Positions 52,361 through 61,920 are shown, counted from the stretch's first letter. The stretch is 64,000 nucleotides of DNA from Nocardioides caeni (GCF_004912195.1 NZ_STGW01000001.1:521552-585551); one strand, 5' to 3'. Numbers and translations are program-made. The notes: generated by a model not told the origin, from the sequence alone.

Positions 52361-52366
52361 TAGAAT
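52361..52366 (+). promoter_or_regulatory. Leaderless -10 box of the his operon
   Basis: TAGAAT ends 7 bases before the hisD ATG. No leader means no room for a T-box or attenuator before hisD, so histidine control would need another mechanism. Confidence 0.55.
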
Positions 52367-52373
52367 CGGGAGC

Positions 52374-53678
52374 ATGATCCGCCGCATCGACCTGCGTGAC
52401 GCCGACGCCTCCGTCGACTACCGCGCAGCCGTGCCCCGTGCCGACTTCGACGTCGAGGCGGCGGTCCCGGCGGTGCATGCGATCTGCGAGGAGGTCCGCA
52501 CCCGCGGGCTGGACGCGATCGTGGAGTTCGGCGAGCGGTTCGACGGCGTCCGCGTCGATGACATCCGGGTCGCACCGGCGGCGATGCGCGCTGCCCTCGA
52601 CGACCTCGACCCCGACATCCGCGCCGGGCTGGAGGAGTCGATCCGCCGTCTGCGCGCGACCTGCGCCAACGAGCTCGAGACCGACGCCGTCACCGAGCTG
52701 GGCCCCGGTGCCCGGGTCACGCACCGCAAGGTGCCGGTCGGCCGGGTCGGCCTCTACGTCCCCGGAGGCCTGGCGCCGCTGGTGTCGAGCGTGCTGATGA
52801 ACGTCGTCCCCGCGCAGACCGCCGGCGTCGAGTCGATCGCCCTGGCCAGCCCGCCGCAGAAGGAGTTCGGCGGCTCGGTGCACCCGACGATCCTGGCCGC
52901 GTGTGCGCTGATCGGCGTCGAGGAGGTCTACGCCGTCGGCGGTGCCCAGGCGATCGCGATGTTCGCCTACGGCACCGGGCCGTGCAGGCGCGTGGACCTG
53001 GTGACCGGCCCGGGCAACATCTGGGTGGTCACCGCCAAGCGGATCCTCAAGGGCCAGATCGGCATCGACTCCGAGGCCGGTCCGACGGAGATCGCGATCC
53101 TCGCCGACGACACCGGCGATGCGTCGTACGTCGCCGCCGACCTGATCAGCCAGGCCGAGCACGACCCGCTGGCCGCGTCCGTGCTGGTGACGACCTCCGA
53201 GCGGCTCGCCGCCGAGGTCGAGACCGAGCTCGAGGCGCAGGTCGCCGCGACCAAGCACGCCGAGCGGATCACCACCTCGCTCGGCGGGCAGCAGTCGGCG
53301 ATCGTGCTGGTGCGTGACCTCGAGCAGGGTCTCGAGGTCGTCAACGCCTATGCCGCCGAGCACCTCGAGATCCACACCGATGACGCTGCCGGCTGGGCTG
53401 CGCGGGTGCGCAACGCCGGCGCGATCTTCGTCGGGCCGCACGCCCCCGTGAGCCTCGGTGACTACTGCGCCGGCTCCAACCACGTGCTCCCGACGGCCGG
53501 CTGCGCCTGCCACTCGTCGGGTCTCTCGGTGCGCGCGTTCACCAAGTCGGTCCACGTCATCGACTACTCCGCCGAGGCGCTCGCCGAGGTCGCCGGTCAC
53601 GTCGTCACGCTCGCCGAGGCCGAGGACCTGCCCGGTCACGGCGCCGCGATCACGGTGCGGACGGGCGGCCGATCGTGA
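52374..53678 (+). CDS. hisD: Histidinol dehydrogenase
   Basis: A 434-aa zinc enzyme that oxidises histidinol to histidine in two NAD-dependent steps. [65 protein letters not shown] and [12 protein letters not shown] hold NAD, zinc and base residues. ATG 52374 is supported by the TAGAAT box. First gene of hisD-C-B-H-A-F; the end overlaps hisC by 4 bases. Confidence 0.97.
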   Translation: MIRRIDLRDADASVDYRAAVPRADFDVEAAVPAVHAICEEVRTRGLDAIVEFGERFDGVRVDDIRVAPAAMRAALDDLDPDIRAGLEESIRRLRATCANELETDAVTELGPGARVTHRKVPVGRVGLYVPGGLAPLVSSVLMNVVPAQTAGVESIALASPPQKEFGGSVHPTILAACALIGVEEVYAVGGAQAIAMFAYGTGPCRRVDLVTGPGNIWVVTAKRILKGQIGIDSEAGPTEIAILADDTGDASYVAADLISQAEHDPLAASVLVTTSERLAAEVETELEAQVAATKHAERITTSLGGQQSAIVLVRDLEQGLEVVNAYAAEHLEIHTDDAAGWAARVRNAGAIFVGPHAPVSLGDYCAGSNHVLPTAGCACHSSGLSVRAFTKSVHVIDYSAEALAEVAGHVVTLAEAEDLPGHGAAITVRTGGRS

Positions 53679-54814
53679 CGTTCCCTCCGCTGCGTGACGA
53701 GCTGCGCGGGATCGAGCCCTACGGCGCCCCGCAGCTGCCCATCGACGTGGTCCCCGTCCAGCTCAACGTCAACGAGAACCCCTACGGGCCGTCCGCGGCA
53801 TGCATCGCGGACATCGCGGCCTCCGCGGCGGAGGCGGCGGCGACGCTGAACCGCTATCCGGATCGCGAGTTCGTCGCGCTGCGGGAGGCGCTCGCCTCGT
53901 ACCTGACCCGGGACGCGGTTTCGAGGCTCGCTGGCGCTCGCACCTCAACCACCGAGTCTTCGATTGCGCCCGAGCAGGTGTGGGCGGCCAACGGGTCCAA
54001 CGAGGTCATGCTGCAGCTGCTGCAGGCCTTCGGCGGTCCCGGCCGCACAGCGGTGAGTTTCGCGCCGACCTACTCGATGTATCCGGAGTACGCCCGCGAC
54101 ACCAACACCCGCTGGGTCGCCGGCCACCGTGCCGAGGACTTCTCGCTCGACCTCGACGCCGCGCGCGACCTGGTCAAGACCGAGCAGCCGAGCGTGATCC
54201 TGCTGCCCAGCCCCAACAACCCGACCGGCACGGCGCTGCCGCCCGAGGCGGTCGGCGTGCTCTGCGAGGCCGCGGGCGATGAGGGGATCGTGGTCGTCGA
54301 CGAGGCCTACGGCGAGTTCCGCCGCTCGGGGGTGCCGAGCGCGCTCGAGCTGCTGCCGTCGTACCGCAACCTGGTGGTGACGCGCACGATGAGCAAGGCC
54401 TTCGCGGGCGCCGGCCTGCGGCTCGGCTACCTCGCCGCCGCGCCCGAGATCTGCGACGCGATCCGGGTCGTCCGGCTGCCCTACCACCTCTCGGCCGTCA
54501 CCCAGGCCGTCGCGCTCGCGGCCCTGCGGCACGCACCCGAGCTGCTGGGCAAGGTCGACGAGCTGCGGGCCGAGCGCGACGCGCTGGTCGACTGGCTCCG
54601 CGCCGAGGCGTACGACGTTGCCGACTCCGATGCCAATTTCGTGTTGTTCGGACGATTCGCCGACCGTCATGCTGTCTGGCAGGGTCTCCTCGACCGGGGA
54701 GTCCTGATCCGGGAGACCGGGCCTGACGGCTGGCTGCGGGTCTCGGTCGGCACCCCCGACGAAATGGCGGCCTTCCGGGCCGCACTGACCGATGTAGATG
54801 GAGAGCGCGCATGA
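53675..54814 (+). CDS. hisC: Histidinol-phosphate aminotransferase with in-frame repeat insertion
   Basis: A 379-aa fold-type I PLP enzyme converting imidazole-acetol phosphate to histidinol phosphate. [54 protein letters not shown] and the PLP Lys in [16 protein letters not shown] are kept. Between YLTRD and [10 protein letters not shown] it has about 12 residues more than other actinobacterial HisC proteins known to me. Residues 81-93 ([13 protein letters not shown]) are encoded by a palindromic repeat found elsewhere in the window. The frame is kept, so the enzyme is probably active with an extra surface loop. GTG overlaps the hisD stop. Confidence 0.95.
   Translation: MTFPPLRDELRGIEPYGAPQLPIDVVPVQLNVNENPYGPSAACIADIAASAAEAAATLNRYPDREFVALREALASYLTRDAVSRLAGARTSTTESSIAPEQVWAANGSNEVMLQLLQAFGGPGRTAVSFAPTYSMYPEYARDTNTRWVAGHRAEDFSLDLDAARDLVKTEQPSVILLPSPNNPTGTALPPEAVGVLCEAAGDEGIVVVDEAYGEFRRSGVPSALELLPSYRNLVVTRTMSKAFAGAGLRLGYLAAAPEICDAIRVVRLPYHLSAVTQAVALAALRHAPELLGKVDELRAERDALVDWLRAEAYDVADSDANFVLFGRFADRHAVWQGLLDRGVLIRETGPDGWLRVSVGTPDEMAAFRAALTDVDGERA
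53917..53953 (+). repeat. Palindromic element, family 1, copy B, inside hisC
   Basis: Starts GGTTTCGAGGCTCG and ends CGCACCTCAACCACC. The same ends occur in the copies at 20207 and 55430. It is read through in frame as HisC residues 81-93. Confidence 0.8.
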
Positions 54815-55422
54815 CTGCCAGGACCGCCCGCGTCGAGCGGCAGACCAGTGAGTCGAAGGTCCTCGTCGAGGTCGACCTCGACGGCACCGGCCGCCACGAC
54901 ATCTCCACCGGCGTCGGCTTCTATGACCACATGCTCACCGCGCTCGCGCGCCACGCGTTGCTCGACCTGACGGTGCAGACCGAGGGCGACGTCCACATCG
55001 ACGCCCACCACACCACCGAGGACACCGCGATCGCTCTCGGCCAGGCGCTGCGCGAGGCGCTGGGTGACAAGTCGGGCATCCGTCGCTTCGGCGACGCGAC
55101 CGTGCCGCTCGACGAGGCGCTGGTGCACGCCGTCGTCGACGTCTCCGGCCGTCCCTACTGCGTGCACACGGGTGAGCCGGAGGGCCAGCAGTACGTCCAG
55201 CTCGGCGGCTCCGGCGTGTCCTACCTCGGCTCGCTGACCCAGCACGTCTTCGAGTCGATCGCCTTCCACGGCCACTTCGCACTGCACGTGCGGGTGCTGG
55301 CGGGCCGCGAGCCGCACCACATCGTCGAGACGCAGTTCAAGGCGTTCGCCCGGGCACTGCGCGACGCGATCGCCCTCGACCCGCGCGAGACCGGGATCCC
55401 GTCCACGAAGGGCGCTCTGTGA
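54811..55422 (+). CDS. hisB: Imidazoleglycerol-phosphate dehydratase
   Basis: A 203-aa monofunctional dehydratase without the phosphatase domain of E. coli HisB. Manganese-binding His clusters: [37 protein letters not shown] and [20 protein letters not shown] overlaps the hisC stop. A repeat element occupies the gap before hisH. Confidence 0.96.
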   Translation: MTARTARVERQTSESKVLVEVDLDGTGRHDISTGVGFYDHMLTALARHALLDLTVQTEGDVHIDAHHTTEDTAIALGQALREALGDKSGIRRFGDATVPLDEALVHAVVDVSGRPYCVHTGEPEGQQYVQLGGSGVSYLGSLTQHVFESIAFHGHFALHVRVLAGREPHHIVETQFKAFARALRDAIALDPRETGIPSTKGAL

Positions 55423-55429
55423 CCCCGTC

Positions 55430-55472
55430 GGTGGTTGAGGCGCGAGGAGCGCTAGCGACGAGCCTCGAAACC
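55430..55472 (-). repeat. Palindromic element, family 1, copy C, between hisB and hisH
   Basis: On the minus strand GGTTTCGAGGCTCGTCGCTAG runs to CGCGCCTCAACCACC, matching the copy in hisC but in the opposite orientation. It fills most of the 61-base gap and breaks the otherwise overlapping his genes; it could form an mRNA hairpin that alters hisH translation. Confidence 0.75.
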
Positions 55473-55483
55473 CTCGCAGCCTG

Positions 55484-56134
55484 ATGGCGGGCCGTACTCC
55501 CTCCGTCGTCGTCCTCGACTACGGCTCCGGCAACCTGCGCTCCGCCGTCCGCGCGGTCGAGCGCGCCGGCGCATCGGTGACCCTGACGGCCGACCTGGAC
55601 GCCGCCATGGCGGCCGACGGTCTGCTGGTGCCGGGCGTCGGTGCCTACGAGGCCTGCATGAAGGGTCTGCGGGCGATCCGGGGCGAGCGGATCATCGCGC
55701 GTCGACTGTCCGGCAACTGCCCGGTGCTGGGGATCTGCGTCGGCATGCAGATCCTCTTCGAGCGGGGGATCGAGCACGGCGTCGAGACCGAGGGCTGCGG
55801 TGAGTGGCCGGGCGTCGTCGAGCGCCTGCAGGCGCCGATCGTGCCGCACATGGGCTGGAACACGGTCGACGTCCCCACCGGCACGCGCCTCTTCGACGGC
55901 CTGCAGGACGAGCGGTTCTACTTCGTGCACTCCTACGGCGTGCGGGACTGGAAGCTCGTCACCAACGACCGCACGCCCGACGCCTACCAGCCGCTGGTGA
56001 CGTGGGCGGAGCACGGCGGCGACCGCTTCGTCGCGGCCGTCGAGAACGGACCACTGTGCGCCACGCAGTTCCACCCGGAGAAGTCGGGTGACGCGGGCGC
56101 TCAACTGTTGAGGAACTGGGTGACATCACTGTGA
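55484..56134 (+). CDS. hisH: Imidazole glycerol phosphate synthase, glutaminase subunit
   Basis: A 216-aa class I glutaminase that feeds ammonia to HisF. Nucleophile Cys in [14 protein letters not shown] (about residue 86), His-Glu of the triad in [13 protein letters not shown] near residue 190. ATG 55484 lacks a strong ribosome site, unlike the overlapping starts of its neighbours, because of the inserted repeat upstream. Overlaps priA by 4 bases. Confidence 0.95.
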   Translation: MAGRTPSVVVLDYGSGNLRSAVRAVERAGASVTLTADLDAAMAADGLLVPGVGAYEACMKGLRAIRGERIIARRLSGNCPVLGICVGMQILFERGIEHGVETEGCGEWPGVVERLQAPIVPHMGWNTVDVPTGTRLFDGLQDERFYFVHSYGVRDWKLVTNDRTPDAYQPLVTWAEHGGDRFVAAVENGPLCATQFHPEKSGDAGAQLLRNWVTSL

Positions 56135-56868
56135 GCACGTACCTGGAGCTGCTTCCCGCGGTCGACATCAAGGGCGGCCAGGCCGTCCAGCTGGTGCAGG
56201 GCGTCGACGGGTCGGAGAAGCGTTTCGGCGACCCGATCGAAGCGGCGCTGCGCTGGCAGGAGGCTGGCGCGGAGTGGCTGCACCTGGTCGACCTCGACGC
56301 GGCCTTCGGCCACGGCCAGAACCGCGCGCTGCAGGCGGAGATCGTCGGCCGGCTCGACATCAAGGTCGAGATGAGCGGCGGGATCCGCGACGACGAGTCG
56401 CTGGAGGCAGCGATGGCGACGGGCTGCCGTCGCGTCAACATCGGCACGGCAGCCCTCGAGCAGCCGGAGTGGTGCGCGAAGGCGATCGCGACGTACGGCG
56501 ACCGGGTCGCCGTCGGCCTCGACGTCCGTGGCCGCACGCTGGCTGCGCGCGGCTGGACCCAGGAGGGCGGTGACCTCTACGAGACGCTCGCCCGTCTCGA
56601 CTCCGAGGGCTGCGCCCGCTACGTCGTCACCGACGTCAACAAGGACGGCATGCTGCAGGGCCCCAACCTGCAGCTGCTGAAGGACGTGTGCGCCGCCACC
56701 GACCGGCCCATCGTCGCTTCCGGCGGTGTCACCACGCTTGACGACATCCGGGCCCTCATGGACCTGGTCGAGGTCGGCGTCGAGGGCGCGATCGCCGGCA
56801 CGGCGCTCTACACCGGACAGTTCACCCTCGAGGACGCCCTGACCCTCACCCAGGGTGGTCTCCTGTGA
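56131..56868 (+). CDS. priA: Phosphoribosyl isomerase A (PriA, HisA/TrpF)
   Basis: A 245-aa TIM barrel that isomerises ProFAR in histidine synthesis. [18 protein letters not shown] has the first catalytic Asp; [14 protein letters not shown] the second; the [11 protein letters not shown] loop carries the Arg-x-Trp pair (positions near 143-145) that lets actinobacterial PriA also isomerise phosphoribosylanthranilate in tryptophan synthesis. The dual role is inferred; no trpF is in the window. GTG overlaps the hisH stop. Confidence 0.94.
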   Translation: MSTYLELLPAVDIKGGQAVQLVQGVDGSEKRFGDPIEAALRWQEAGAEWLHLVDLDAAFGHGQNRALQAEIVGRLDIKVEMSGGIRDDESLEAAMATGCRRVNIGTAALEQPEWCAKAIATYGDRVAVGLDVRGRTLAARGWTQEGGDLYETLARLDSEGCARYVVTDVNKDGMLQGPNLQLLKDVCAATDRPIVASGGVTTLDDIRALMDLVEVGVEGAIAGTALYTGQFTLEDALTLTQGGLL

Positions 56869-57635
56869 CCTTGGCGGTACGGGTCATCCCGTGCCTCGAC
56901 GTGGACGCGGGCCGCGTCGTCAAGGGCATCAACTTCACCGACCTGCGTGACGCGGGCGACCCGGTGGAGCTGGCCCGCACCTACGACGCCGAGGGCGCCG
57001 ACGAGCTGACCTTCCTCGACATCTCCGCGTCGTCCGACGGCCGGGCAACGACCCTGGAGATGGTCAGCAAGGTCGCCGAGGAGGTCTTCATCCCGCTCAC
57101 CGTCGGTGGGGGGATCCGGTCGGTCGACGACGTCGACCGGATGCTCCGGGCCGGCGCGGACAAGATCGGCGTCAACACGGCGGCGATCGCCCGACCCGAG
57201 CTGATCGCGGAGATCGCCCACCGCTTCGGCAACCAGGTGCTGGTGCTCTCTCTCGACGCCCGGCGGGTGAGCGGCGACGTACGGACCGACTCCGGCTACG
57301 AGGTCACCACCCACGGCGGTCGGACGTCCACCGGCATCGACGCCGTCGCCTGGGCGGCCAGGGCCGCTGAGCTCGGAGCCGGTGAGATCCTGCTCAACTC
57401 CATGGATGCCGACGGCACCCGCGACGGCTTCGACGTCGAGATGATCACGGCGGTCCGCTCGGTCGTCGACATCCCGGTCATCGCCTCCGGGGGAGCGGGC
57501 ACCGTCGACCACTTCGCGCCGGCCGTCACCGCTGGCGCCGACGCCGTGCTCGCCGCGAGCGTCTTTCACTTCGGCACGCTGCGCATCAGTGACGTGAAGT
57601 CCGCTCTCGCGGACGCAGGCCATCCGATCCGCTGA
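56865..57635 (+). CDS. hisF: Imidazole glycerol phosphate synthase, cyclase subunit
   Basis: A 256-aa TIM barrel that closes the imidazole ring with ammonia from His[20 protein letters not shown] has the first catalytic Asp, [13 protein letters not shown] and [16 protein letters not shown] the second; [13 protein letters not shown] binds phosphate. GTG overlaps the priA stop. hisI would normally follow here; instead a repeat and unrelated genes do. Confidence 0.97.
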   Translation: MTLAVRVIPCLDVDAGRVVKGINFTDLRDAGDPVELARTYDAEGADELTFLDISASSDGRATTLEMVSKVAEEVFIPLTVGGGIRSVDDVDRMLRAGADKIGVNTAAIARPELIAEIAHRFGNQVLVLSLDARRVSGDVRTDSGYEVTTHGGRTSTGIDAVAWAARAAELGAGEILLNSMDADGTRDGFDVEMITAVRSVVDIPVIASGGAGTVDHFAPAVTAGADAVLAASVFHFGTLRISDVKSALADAGHPIR

Positions 57636-57642
57636 GCCATCC

Positions 57643-57683
57643 GGTCCTCGAGGAGGCCGGCCAGGGCCGTCACGAGACGCCCC
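57643..57683 (+). repeat. Palindromic element, family 2, copy c, after hisF
   Basis: GGTCCTCGAGGAGGCCGG to CGTCACGAGACGCCCC; same ends as the copies at 19835 and 19904. It lies exactly at the point where the his operon is broken. Confidence 0.6.
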
Positions 57684-57692
57684 TGATGGATC

Positions 57693-58478
57693 TCAGTAGC
57701 CCACCAGCGTCGGCCGCGCCTCGATCGCTCGTAGCGACTGCGGCGTGCCGGTGATGGTGACGGTGCCGGGGATGTCCTGCCACGGGCCGTTGTCGACGCG
57801 GAACCGGCCGCCGTACGTCGTGTCGAGCCGCACGTCGTAGGTGTCCTTGCGCAGGTAGCTGTGCGTGATCCGCAGATCGGGGTACGGCGCTCCGGCCTCT
57901 GCCGTCCGGCGCACCTCGCCATCGCCGAAGTGCCAGGCGTACTCGATCGGGGTGGCCTCGATGGTGATCTGCTGGCCGAGGAGCGTGACCGCGCGGGTCA
58001 CCGGTTCGGTGCCGGTCGTGTAGAAGTTCGTGTCGAAGTTGACCAGCGTGAGGCCGTCGGGTGGCTGGACGGTCAGCGGGCTGGCTGGCCAGGCAAGGCG
58101 CCGCATGGCGCGTTGGACCAGCCCTGGTGTCACGACCGCGGCATCGCTGGCCTCCTCGTCGCCGATGCACTGACGGCCGGCCGCTTCGCCGTCGACAGTG
58201 ACGTCGTGGAGGACTCCGCGGGATCCGGAGCGGGTGGTGCACGCGACGACCCTGCCGCAGGCGCCGCCCACCCGGATGCCGCAAACAGGCAAGTAGAGGT
58301 AGGTGTGGTGCTCGGCGGAGGCTGCCTGACCTGCAGGAAGATCTCCTGCGCTGACACACGTCTGTGACGCGTTGCGCAGGTTGACGGCACTGCCGCAACC
58401 TGCCGATGCGGGTGGGCCCAGGACCAGAGTGACCGCGTGGACGGCGGTTGCGATCAGGAGGAGAAGCGCGCGGATCAC
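57693..58478 (-). CDS. Secreted PKD-like domain protein
   Basis: A 261-aa protein. A hydrophobic export signal covers residues about 2-27 (VIRALLLLIATAVHAVTLVLG) with a likely cleavage near ASA-GC. The mature part has six Cys, then a PKD-like beta domain (YAWHFGDGEVRR ... ITHSYLRKDTYDVRL ... ). It starts at GTG 58478 with GGAGGGAG upstream and overlaps the lipoprotein gene stop (GTGA), so the two are co-translated. The role may be surface binding; I do not recognise a specific family beyond the PKD motif. Confidence 0.75.
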   Translation of the reverse strand: MIRALLLLIATAVHAVTLVLGPPASAGCGSAVNLRNASQTCVSAGDLPAGQAASAEHHTYLYLPVCGIRVGGACGRVVACTTRSGSRGVLHDVTVDGEAAGRQCIGDEEASDAAVVTPGLVQRAMRRLAWPASPLTVQPPDGLTLVNFDTNFYTTGTEPVTRAVTLLGQQITIEATPIEYAWHFGDGEVRRTAEAGAPYPDLRITHSYLRKDTYDVRLDTTYGGRFRVDNGPWQDIPGTVTITGTPQSLRAIEARPTLVGY

Positions 58479-59017
58479 AGAGGTACTCCCTCCGTCGAGC
58501 CGACGATCCAACCGTGATGACCTCGAACGAGATGCACGCGGGACTGGAAGCGGCCGCCTGGCAGCGTGCTCGGGCTGGCGGAGACATCATCGGTGTAGGT
58601 AGTCGGCGACGCCTCGGTGGTGACGAGCCATTGCGTGTGTGATTCGGGCTCCAGGCGGAGGATCAGTTCCTGCCCGCCGGTAATGCTTCCGCCGGCCGTG
58701 TAGATCTGCTCGACCTTGGTCGCGAACTCGTGGCACGCGTCGCAGTCGGGACCTGCAACAGCGAGAAACGCATCGGTCTCGCCCGTCGCTTGCATCTGAT
58801 TGCCGAGTTCGACCCAGCGCCGGATGAACTGCCGGGCGGTCTCGTTGGCCGGCGCGGCGTCAGGGTCGCTCGACTCAGCGGCAGTCGGTGCCGTCTCGAT
58901 CGTCCCCGACGGTGTCCAGGTCGAGGTCGCCTCGCCCGGTCCGACGTCGTCATCGGTGCAGCCGAGCAGGAGCAGCGTCAAGGCCGTCAACGCGACGGCA
59001 AGTCGTGTGGAACGCAT
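58475..59017 (-). CDS. DUF6318-like lipoprotein
   Basis: A 180-aa lipoprotein. MRSTRLAVALTALTLLLLGC ends in a lipobox with Cys20. A Thr/Ser/Ala-rich spacer leads to a domain with ETARQFIRRWVELGNQM, then DCDACHEF with a CxxC pair and IYTAGGSITGGQELILRL, resembling DUF6318. ATG 59017 has GGGAGGA upstream; ATG 59035 is an alternative. Overlaps the PKD gene by 4 bases. The outside face of the membrane is the expected site. Confidence 0.78.
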   Translation of the reverse strand: MRSTRLAVALTALTLLLLGCTDDDVGPGEATSTWTPSGTIETAPTAAESSDPDAAPANETARQFIRRWVELGNQMQATGETDAFLAVAGPDCDACHEFATKVEQIYTAGGSITGGQELILRLEPESHTQWLVTTEASPTTYTDDVSASPSTLPGGRFQSRVHLVRGHHGWIVGSTEGVPL

Positions 59018-59128
59018 GGGTCCTCCCGAGAACATCGCGCCCGGACCGGGGACGCGCGTCGACCGTACTGCGTCGGCGTCGGCGTTGTCACCGACGCCGC
59101 GTCCGCCTGTGGACGAATCGACGACAGG

Positions 59129-59329
59129 TCAATGCACGCGCAGACCCTCGGCCCCTCGGTGGGCGAGCTCGCCCATCACGTCGGAGGGCGTCGTCGTGGG
59201 CGCGTCCGGGGCGGGCCTGACCGCCGGGGTCCGCAGGTCGAGTGTGGTGGCCTCGGGACCCGCGCATCCGCTCGCGATCAGGACGAGCGGTGCGCAGAGG
59301 AGCCCGAGACGGCGTCCGATGGGATTCAT
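59129..59329 (-). CDS. Small lipoprotein (66 aa)
   Basis: A 66-aa protein. MNPIGRRLGLLCAPLVLIASGC is a complete lipoprotein signal ending in the lipobox IASGC (Cys22); the 44-residue mature part is Pro/Ala/Thr-rich, ending EGLRVH. GAGGAAGG precedes the ATG. It lies 111 bases upstream of the DUF6318-like gene on the same strand. Function unknown; real by signal peptide, ribosome site and context. Confidence 0.68.
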   Translation of the reverse strand: MNPIGRRLGLLCAPLVLIASGCAGPEATTLDLRTPAVRPAPDAPTTTPSDVMGELAHRGAEGLRVH

Positions 59330-59352
59330 CGTGGTGCCTTCCTCTGGTGGGT

Positions 59353-59374
59353 GGGTCCGAGCGTGCTCGGACCC
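59353..59374. promoter_or_regulatory. 10-bp palindrome upstream of the small lipoprotein
   Basis: GGGTCCGAGC-GT-GCTCGGACCC, perfect arms, 24 bases upstream of the lipoprotein ATG. Possible operator or, in RNA, a leader hairpin. The remaining gap up to 59562 holds no gene that I can support. Confidence 0.45.
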
Positions 59375-59562
59375 GCGGCGGGGCGCAACCGGCTCCGACG
59401 CGACCTGTGGACAACGGCGCCGCTGCGCCGGAGCTGCCCTGGTGACCTCGTACGCCCGGCTCGGCAGAGCTGTTCAGCAGCTGGGCCATCGCGCTCGCAC
59501 TCGACGTGCCGGTCGGAGAGCTCGTCAGCGGGTGGGCAGCGACCGCGCTGATGGCGCTGTGC

Positions 59563-59973
59563 TCAGCCGATCAGGCAGGCCACGAGCAGCGCGACGGTGG
59601 TGATGCCCGCGCCGGCGGCGTGGGCGGCGCCGACGCGCCTCTTGGGGTTGGTGAGCCCCTTCGCCGCCGACACCCATCCCTTCAGCCAGGCGCCGGAGGT
59701 GGCCTGGTCGAGGCGCCAGCGACCCGCGAGGACCAGGTCGCCGATGCCGTTGCCCACGAGGAGTACGCCGAGCGCGGCCCAGCCCCAGCCGACCTCGTCG
59801 GTCACGAGTCGGACGACCCACAGGATGGTCGCGATGTCGGAGACGGCGATGTGTGCGGCCACGAGGGAGGTGGGGAAGCGGGCCGAGGGACGCAGCGCCT
59901 TGCGCCACCGGAGCAGTGCCAGGACGCCGAGCGCCGACTGCAGCAGGAGGAGCACCAGCACCACGACGTCCAT
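59563..59973 (-). CDS. Small membrane protein
   Basis: A 136-aa protein with four hydrophobic segments (about residues 2-20, 35-58, 63-85 and 115-135), separated by a basic loop near WRKALRPSARFPTS. I do not recognise the family. Start ATG 59973; the adjacent GTG 59976 is also possible. Divergent from the ABC exporter operon. Function unknown. Confidence 0.68.
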   Translation of the reverse strand: MDVVVLVLLLLQSALGVLALLRWRKALRPSARFPTSLVAAHIAVSDIATILWVVRLVTDEVGWGWAALGVLLVGNGIGDLVLAGRWRLDQATSGAWLKGWVSAAKGLTNPKRRVGAAHAAGAGITTVALLVACLIG

Positions 59974-60081
59974 CACGTCAGCATGGCAGCGCCCGGGCCC
60001 GTCGTACAGGCTCGCATCCGGGGGAGGTGTCCCCGGCCCGGAATAGGCTCCGCCGGGCCCGGGTTGGGCTGAGGTTCACGA

Positions 60082-61920
60082 GTGACGAGCGGTGAGAGCA
60101 GGGTGCGGGTGGCGACGGCAGGCAGCACGACCGGGAGCACGGGCACGACGTCCGCCGGGTTCGGTGTCCTCTGGGTCGCCATCAAGCGCGAGCCCTGGAT
60201 CTTCACGCTGTCCACGATCGGCAGCGTGCTCTTCGGCGCCCTGACCGTCGCGGATGCGTGGGTGCTCGGCTGGTCCACCGACCACGTGGTCCTTCCCGCC
60301 TTCCGTGACGGCGAGATCGGCGCCGGCCTGCTCTGGGCGGTGCTCGGGCTCTTCGTCGGGGTCGCGATCCTGCGAGCGGTCGGCATCGTCGCCCGGCGGC
60401 TCGGCGCCGGGATCATGCAATACCGCATGCAGGCCCACAGTCGCCGAGCGGTGACCCGGCAGTACCTGCGCCTGCCCATGGCGTGGCACCAGAAGCACCC
60501 GACGGGCGAGCTGCTGTCCAACGCCAATGCCGACGTCGAGGCCGCCTGGGGGCCAATCGCGCCCCTGCCGATGGCGGTGGGGACGATCGCGATGATGGTG
60601 ATCGCCGTCGGGCAGATGCTCGTCACCGACCTCGCACTGGCGACTGTCGGACTCCTCGTCTTCCCGCTCGTCATCGGCACCAATGTCATCTACCAACGCC
60701 TCGCTCAGGGCTGGGCGACCCGCGCGCAACAGCTGCGGGCCGAGCTGAGCGAGATCGCTCACGAGTCGTTCGACGGCGCGCTCGTCGTGAAGACCCTCGG
60801 ACGTGAGCCGGAGGAGACCGCCCGCTTCCAGGCGAAGGCCCATGAGCTCCGCGAGGCCAACATCCGCGTCGGACGGATCCGGGCGGCGTTCGACCCGGTC
60901 CTCGCGGCCCTGCCGAACCTCGCCGTGCTGGTGGTGCTCGTCCTCGGCGTCCACCGCGTCGTCTCCGGCTCCACGGCCGCCGGTGACGTCGTGACCGTCG
61001 CCTACCTGCTCACCGTGGTCTCCTTCCCGATCCGCTCCATCGGCTGGCTGCTCGGCGACTTCCCGCGCAGCGTCGTGGGCCATCGGCGGGTGGCCTCGGT
61101 CCTCGCCGCCTCCGGCGCCATGACGTACGGCGACCGGCCCGCACCCGGAGCGAGCGGCGGCGCCCGCCTCGAGGTCGACCACGCGGCGTTCGGCTACCAG
61201 GCCGATCGCCCCCTCCTGCGGGACCTCACCTTCGACGTCGCGCCGGGCTCCCGGGTCGCGATCGTCGGAGCGACCGCGTCCGGCAAGAGCACGCTCACCA
61301 CACTGCTGGCCCGTCTGGTCGACCTCGACGACGGCACGATCCGCGTCGACGGGATCGACGTCCGCGACCTCGAGCGCGGTGCCCTCGCCGACGTGCTCGC
61401 GCTGGTCCCGCAGAGCGCCTTCCTCTTCGACGACACCGTCCGCGGCAACGTCACCCTCGGCGCCGACCTGCCCGACGACGATGTCTGGGCCGCGCTGCGG
61501 GTCGCCCAGGGCGAGGACTTCGTCAGGGCCCTCGGCGACGGACTCGACACCCGACTGGGAGAGCGCGGCACGTCGCTCTCCGGGGGCCAGCGGCAGCGGA
61601 TCGCGCTCGCCCGCGCCCTGGCCCGCCGACCTCGACTGCTCGTCCTCGACGACGCCACCTCGGCGGTCGACCCCGACGTGGAGGCCCGCATCCTCGCCGG
61701 CCTCGGCCACGGCGACACCACGTTGGTCGTGGTCGCCTACCGCAAGGCGACGATCGCCCTCGCCGACGAGGTCCTCTTCCTCGTCGACGGCCGCATCGCC
61801 GACCGCGGTCCGCACGACGACCTCGTGGCCCGCAACGACGACTACGCGCGCCTGGTCAACGCCTACGAGACCGAGAGCGAGACCGACGCCGAGACCGCGC
61901 CGGTGGAGGTGATCCGGTGA
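60082..61920 (+). CDS. ABC exporter subunit with degenerate ATP site
   Basis: A 612-aa half transporter: six TM helices in residues about 45-330, then the nucleotide-binding domain. Walker A GATASGKST (about 395), signature LSGGQRQR (about 499) are normal. Walker B is LLVLDDATSAVD, with Asp in place of the catalytic Glu, and the switch region is VVAYRKAT, with Tyr in place of His. Both changes predict a non-hydrolysing site, as in one half of heterodimeric exporters. The next gene encodes the partner, overlapping by 4 bases. A TAGGCT near 60044 may be the promoter. Substrate unknown (lipid or drug). Confidence 0.9.
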   Translation: MTSGESRVRVATAGSTTGSTGTTSAGFGVLWVAIKREPWIFTLSTIGSVLFGALTVADAWVLGWSTDHVVLPAFRDGEIGAGLLWAVLGLFVGVAILRAVGIVARRLGAGIMQYRMQAHSRRAVTRQYLRLPMAWHQKHPTGELLSNANADVEAAWGPIAPLPMAVGTIAMMVIAVGQMLVTDLALATVGLLVFPLVIGTNVIYQRLAQGWATRAQQLRAELSEIAHESFDGALVVKTLGREPEETARFQAKAHELREANIRVGRIRAAFDPVLAALPNLAVLVVLVLGVHRVVSGSTAAGDVVTVAYLLTVVSFPIRSIGWLLGDFPRSVVGHRRVASVLAASGAMTYGDRPAPGASGGARLEVDHAAFGYQADRPLLRDLTFDVAPGSRVAIVGATASGKSTLTTLLARLVDLDDGTIRVDGIDVRDLERGALADVLALVPQSAFLFDDTVRGNVTLGADLPDDDVWAALRVAQGEDFVRALGDGLDTRLGERGTSLSGGQRQRIALARALARRPRLLVLDDATSAVDPDVEARILAGLGHGDTTLVVVAYRKATIALADEVLFLVDGRIADRGPHDDLVARNDDYARLVNAYETESETDAETAPVEVIR

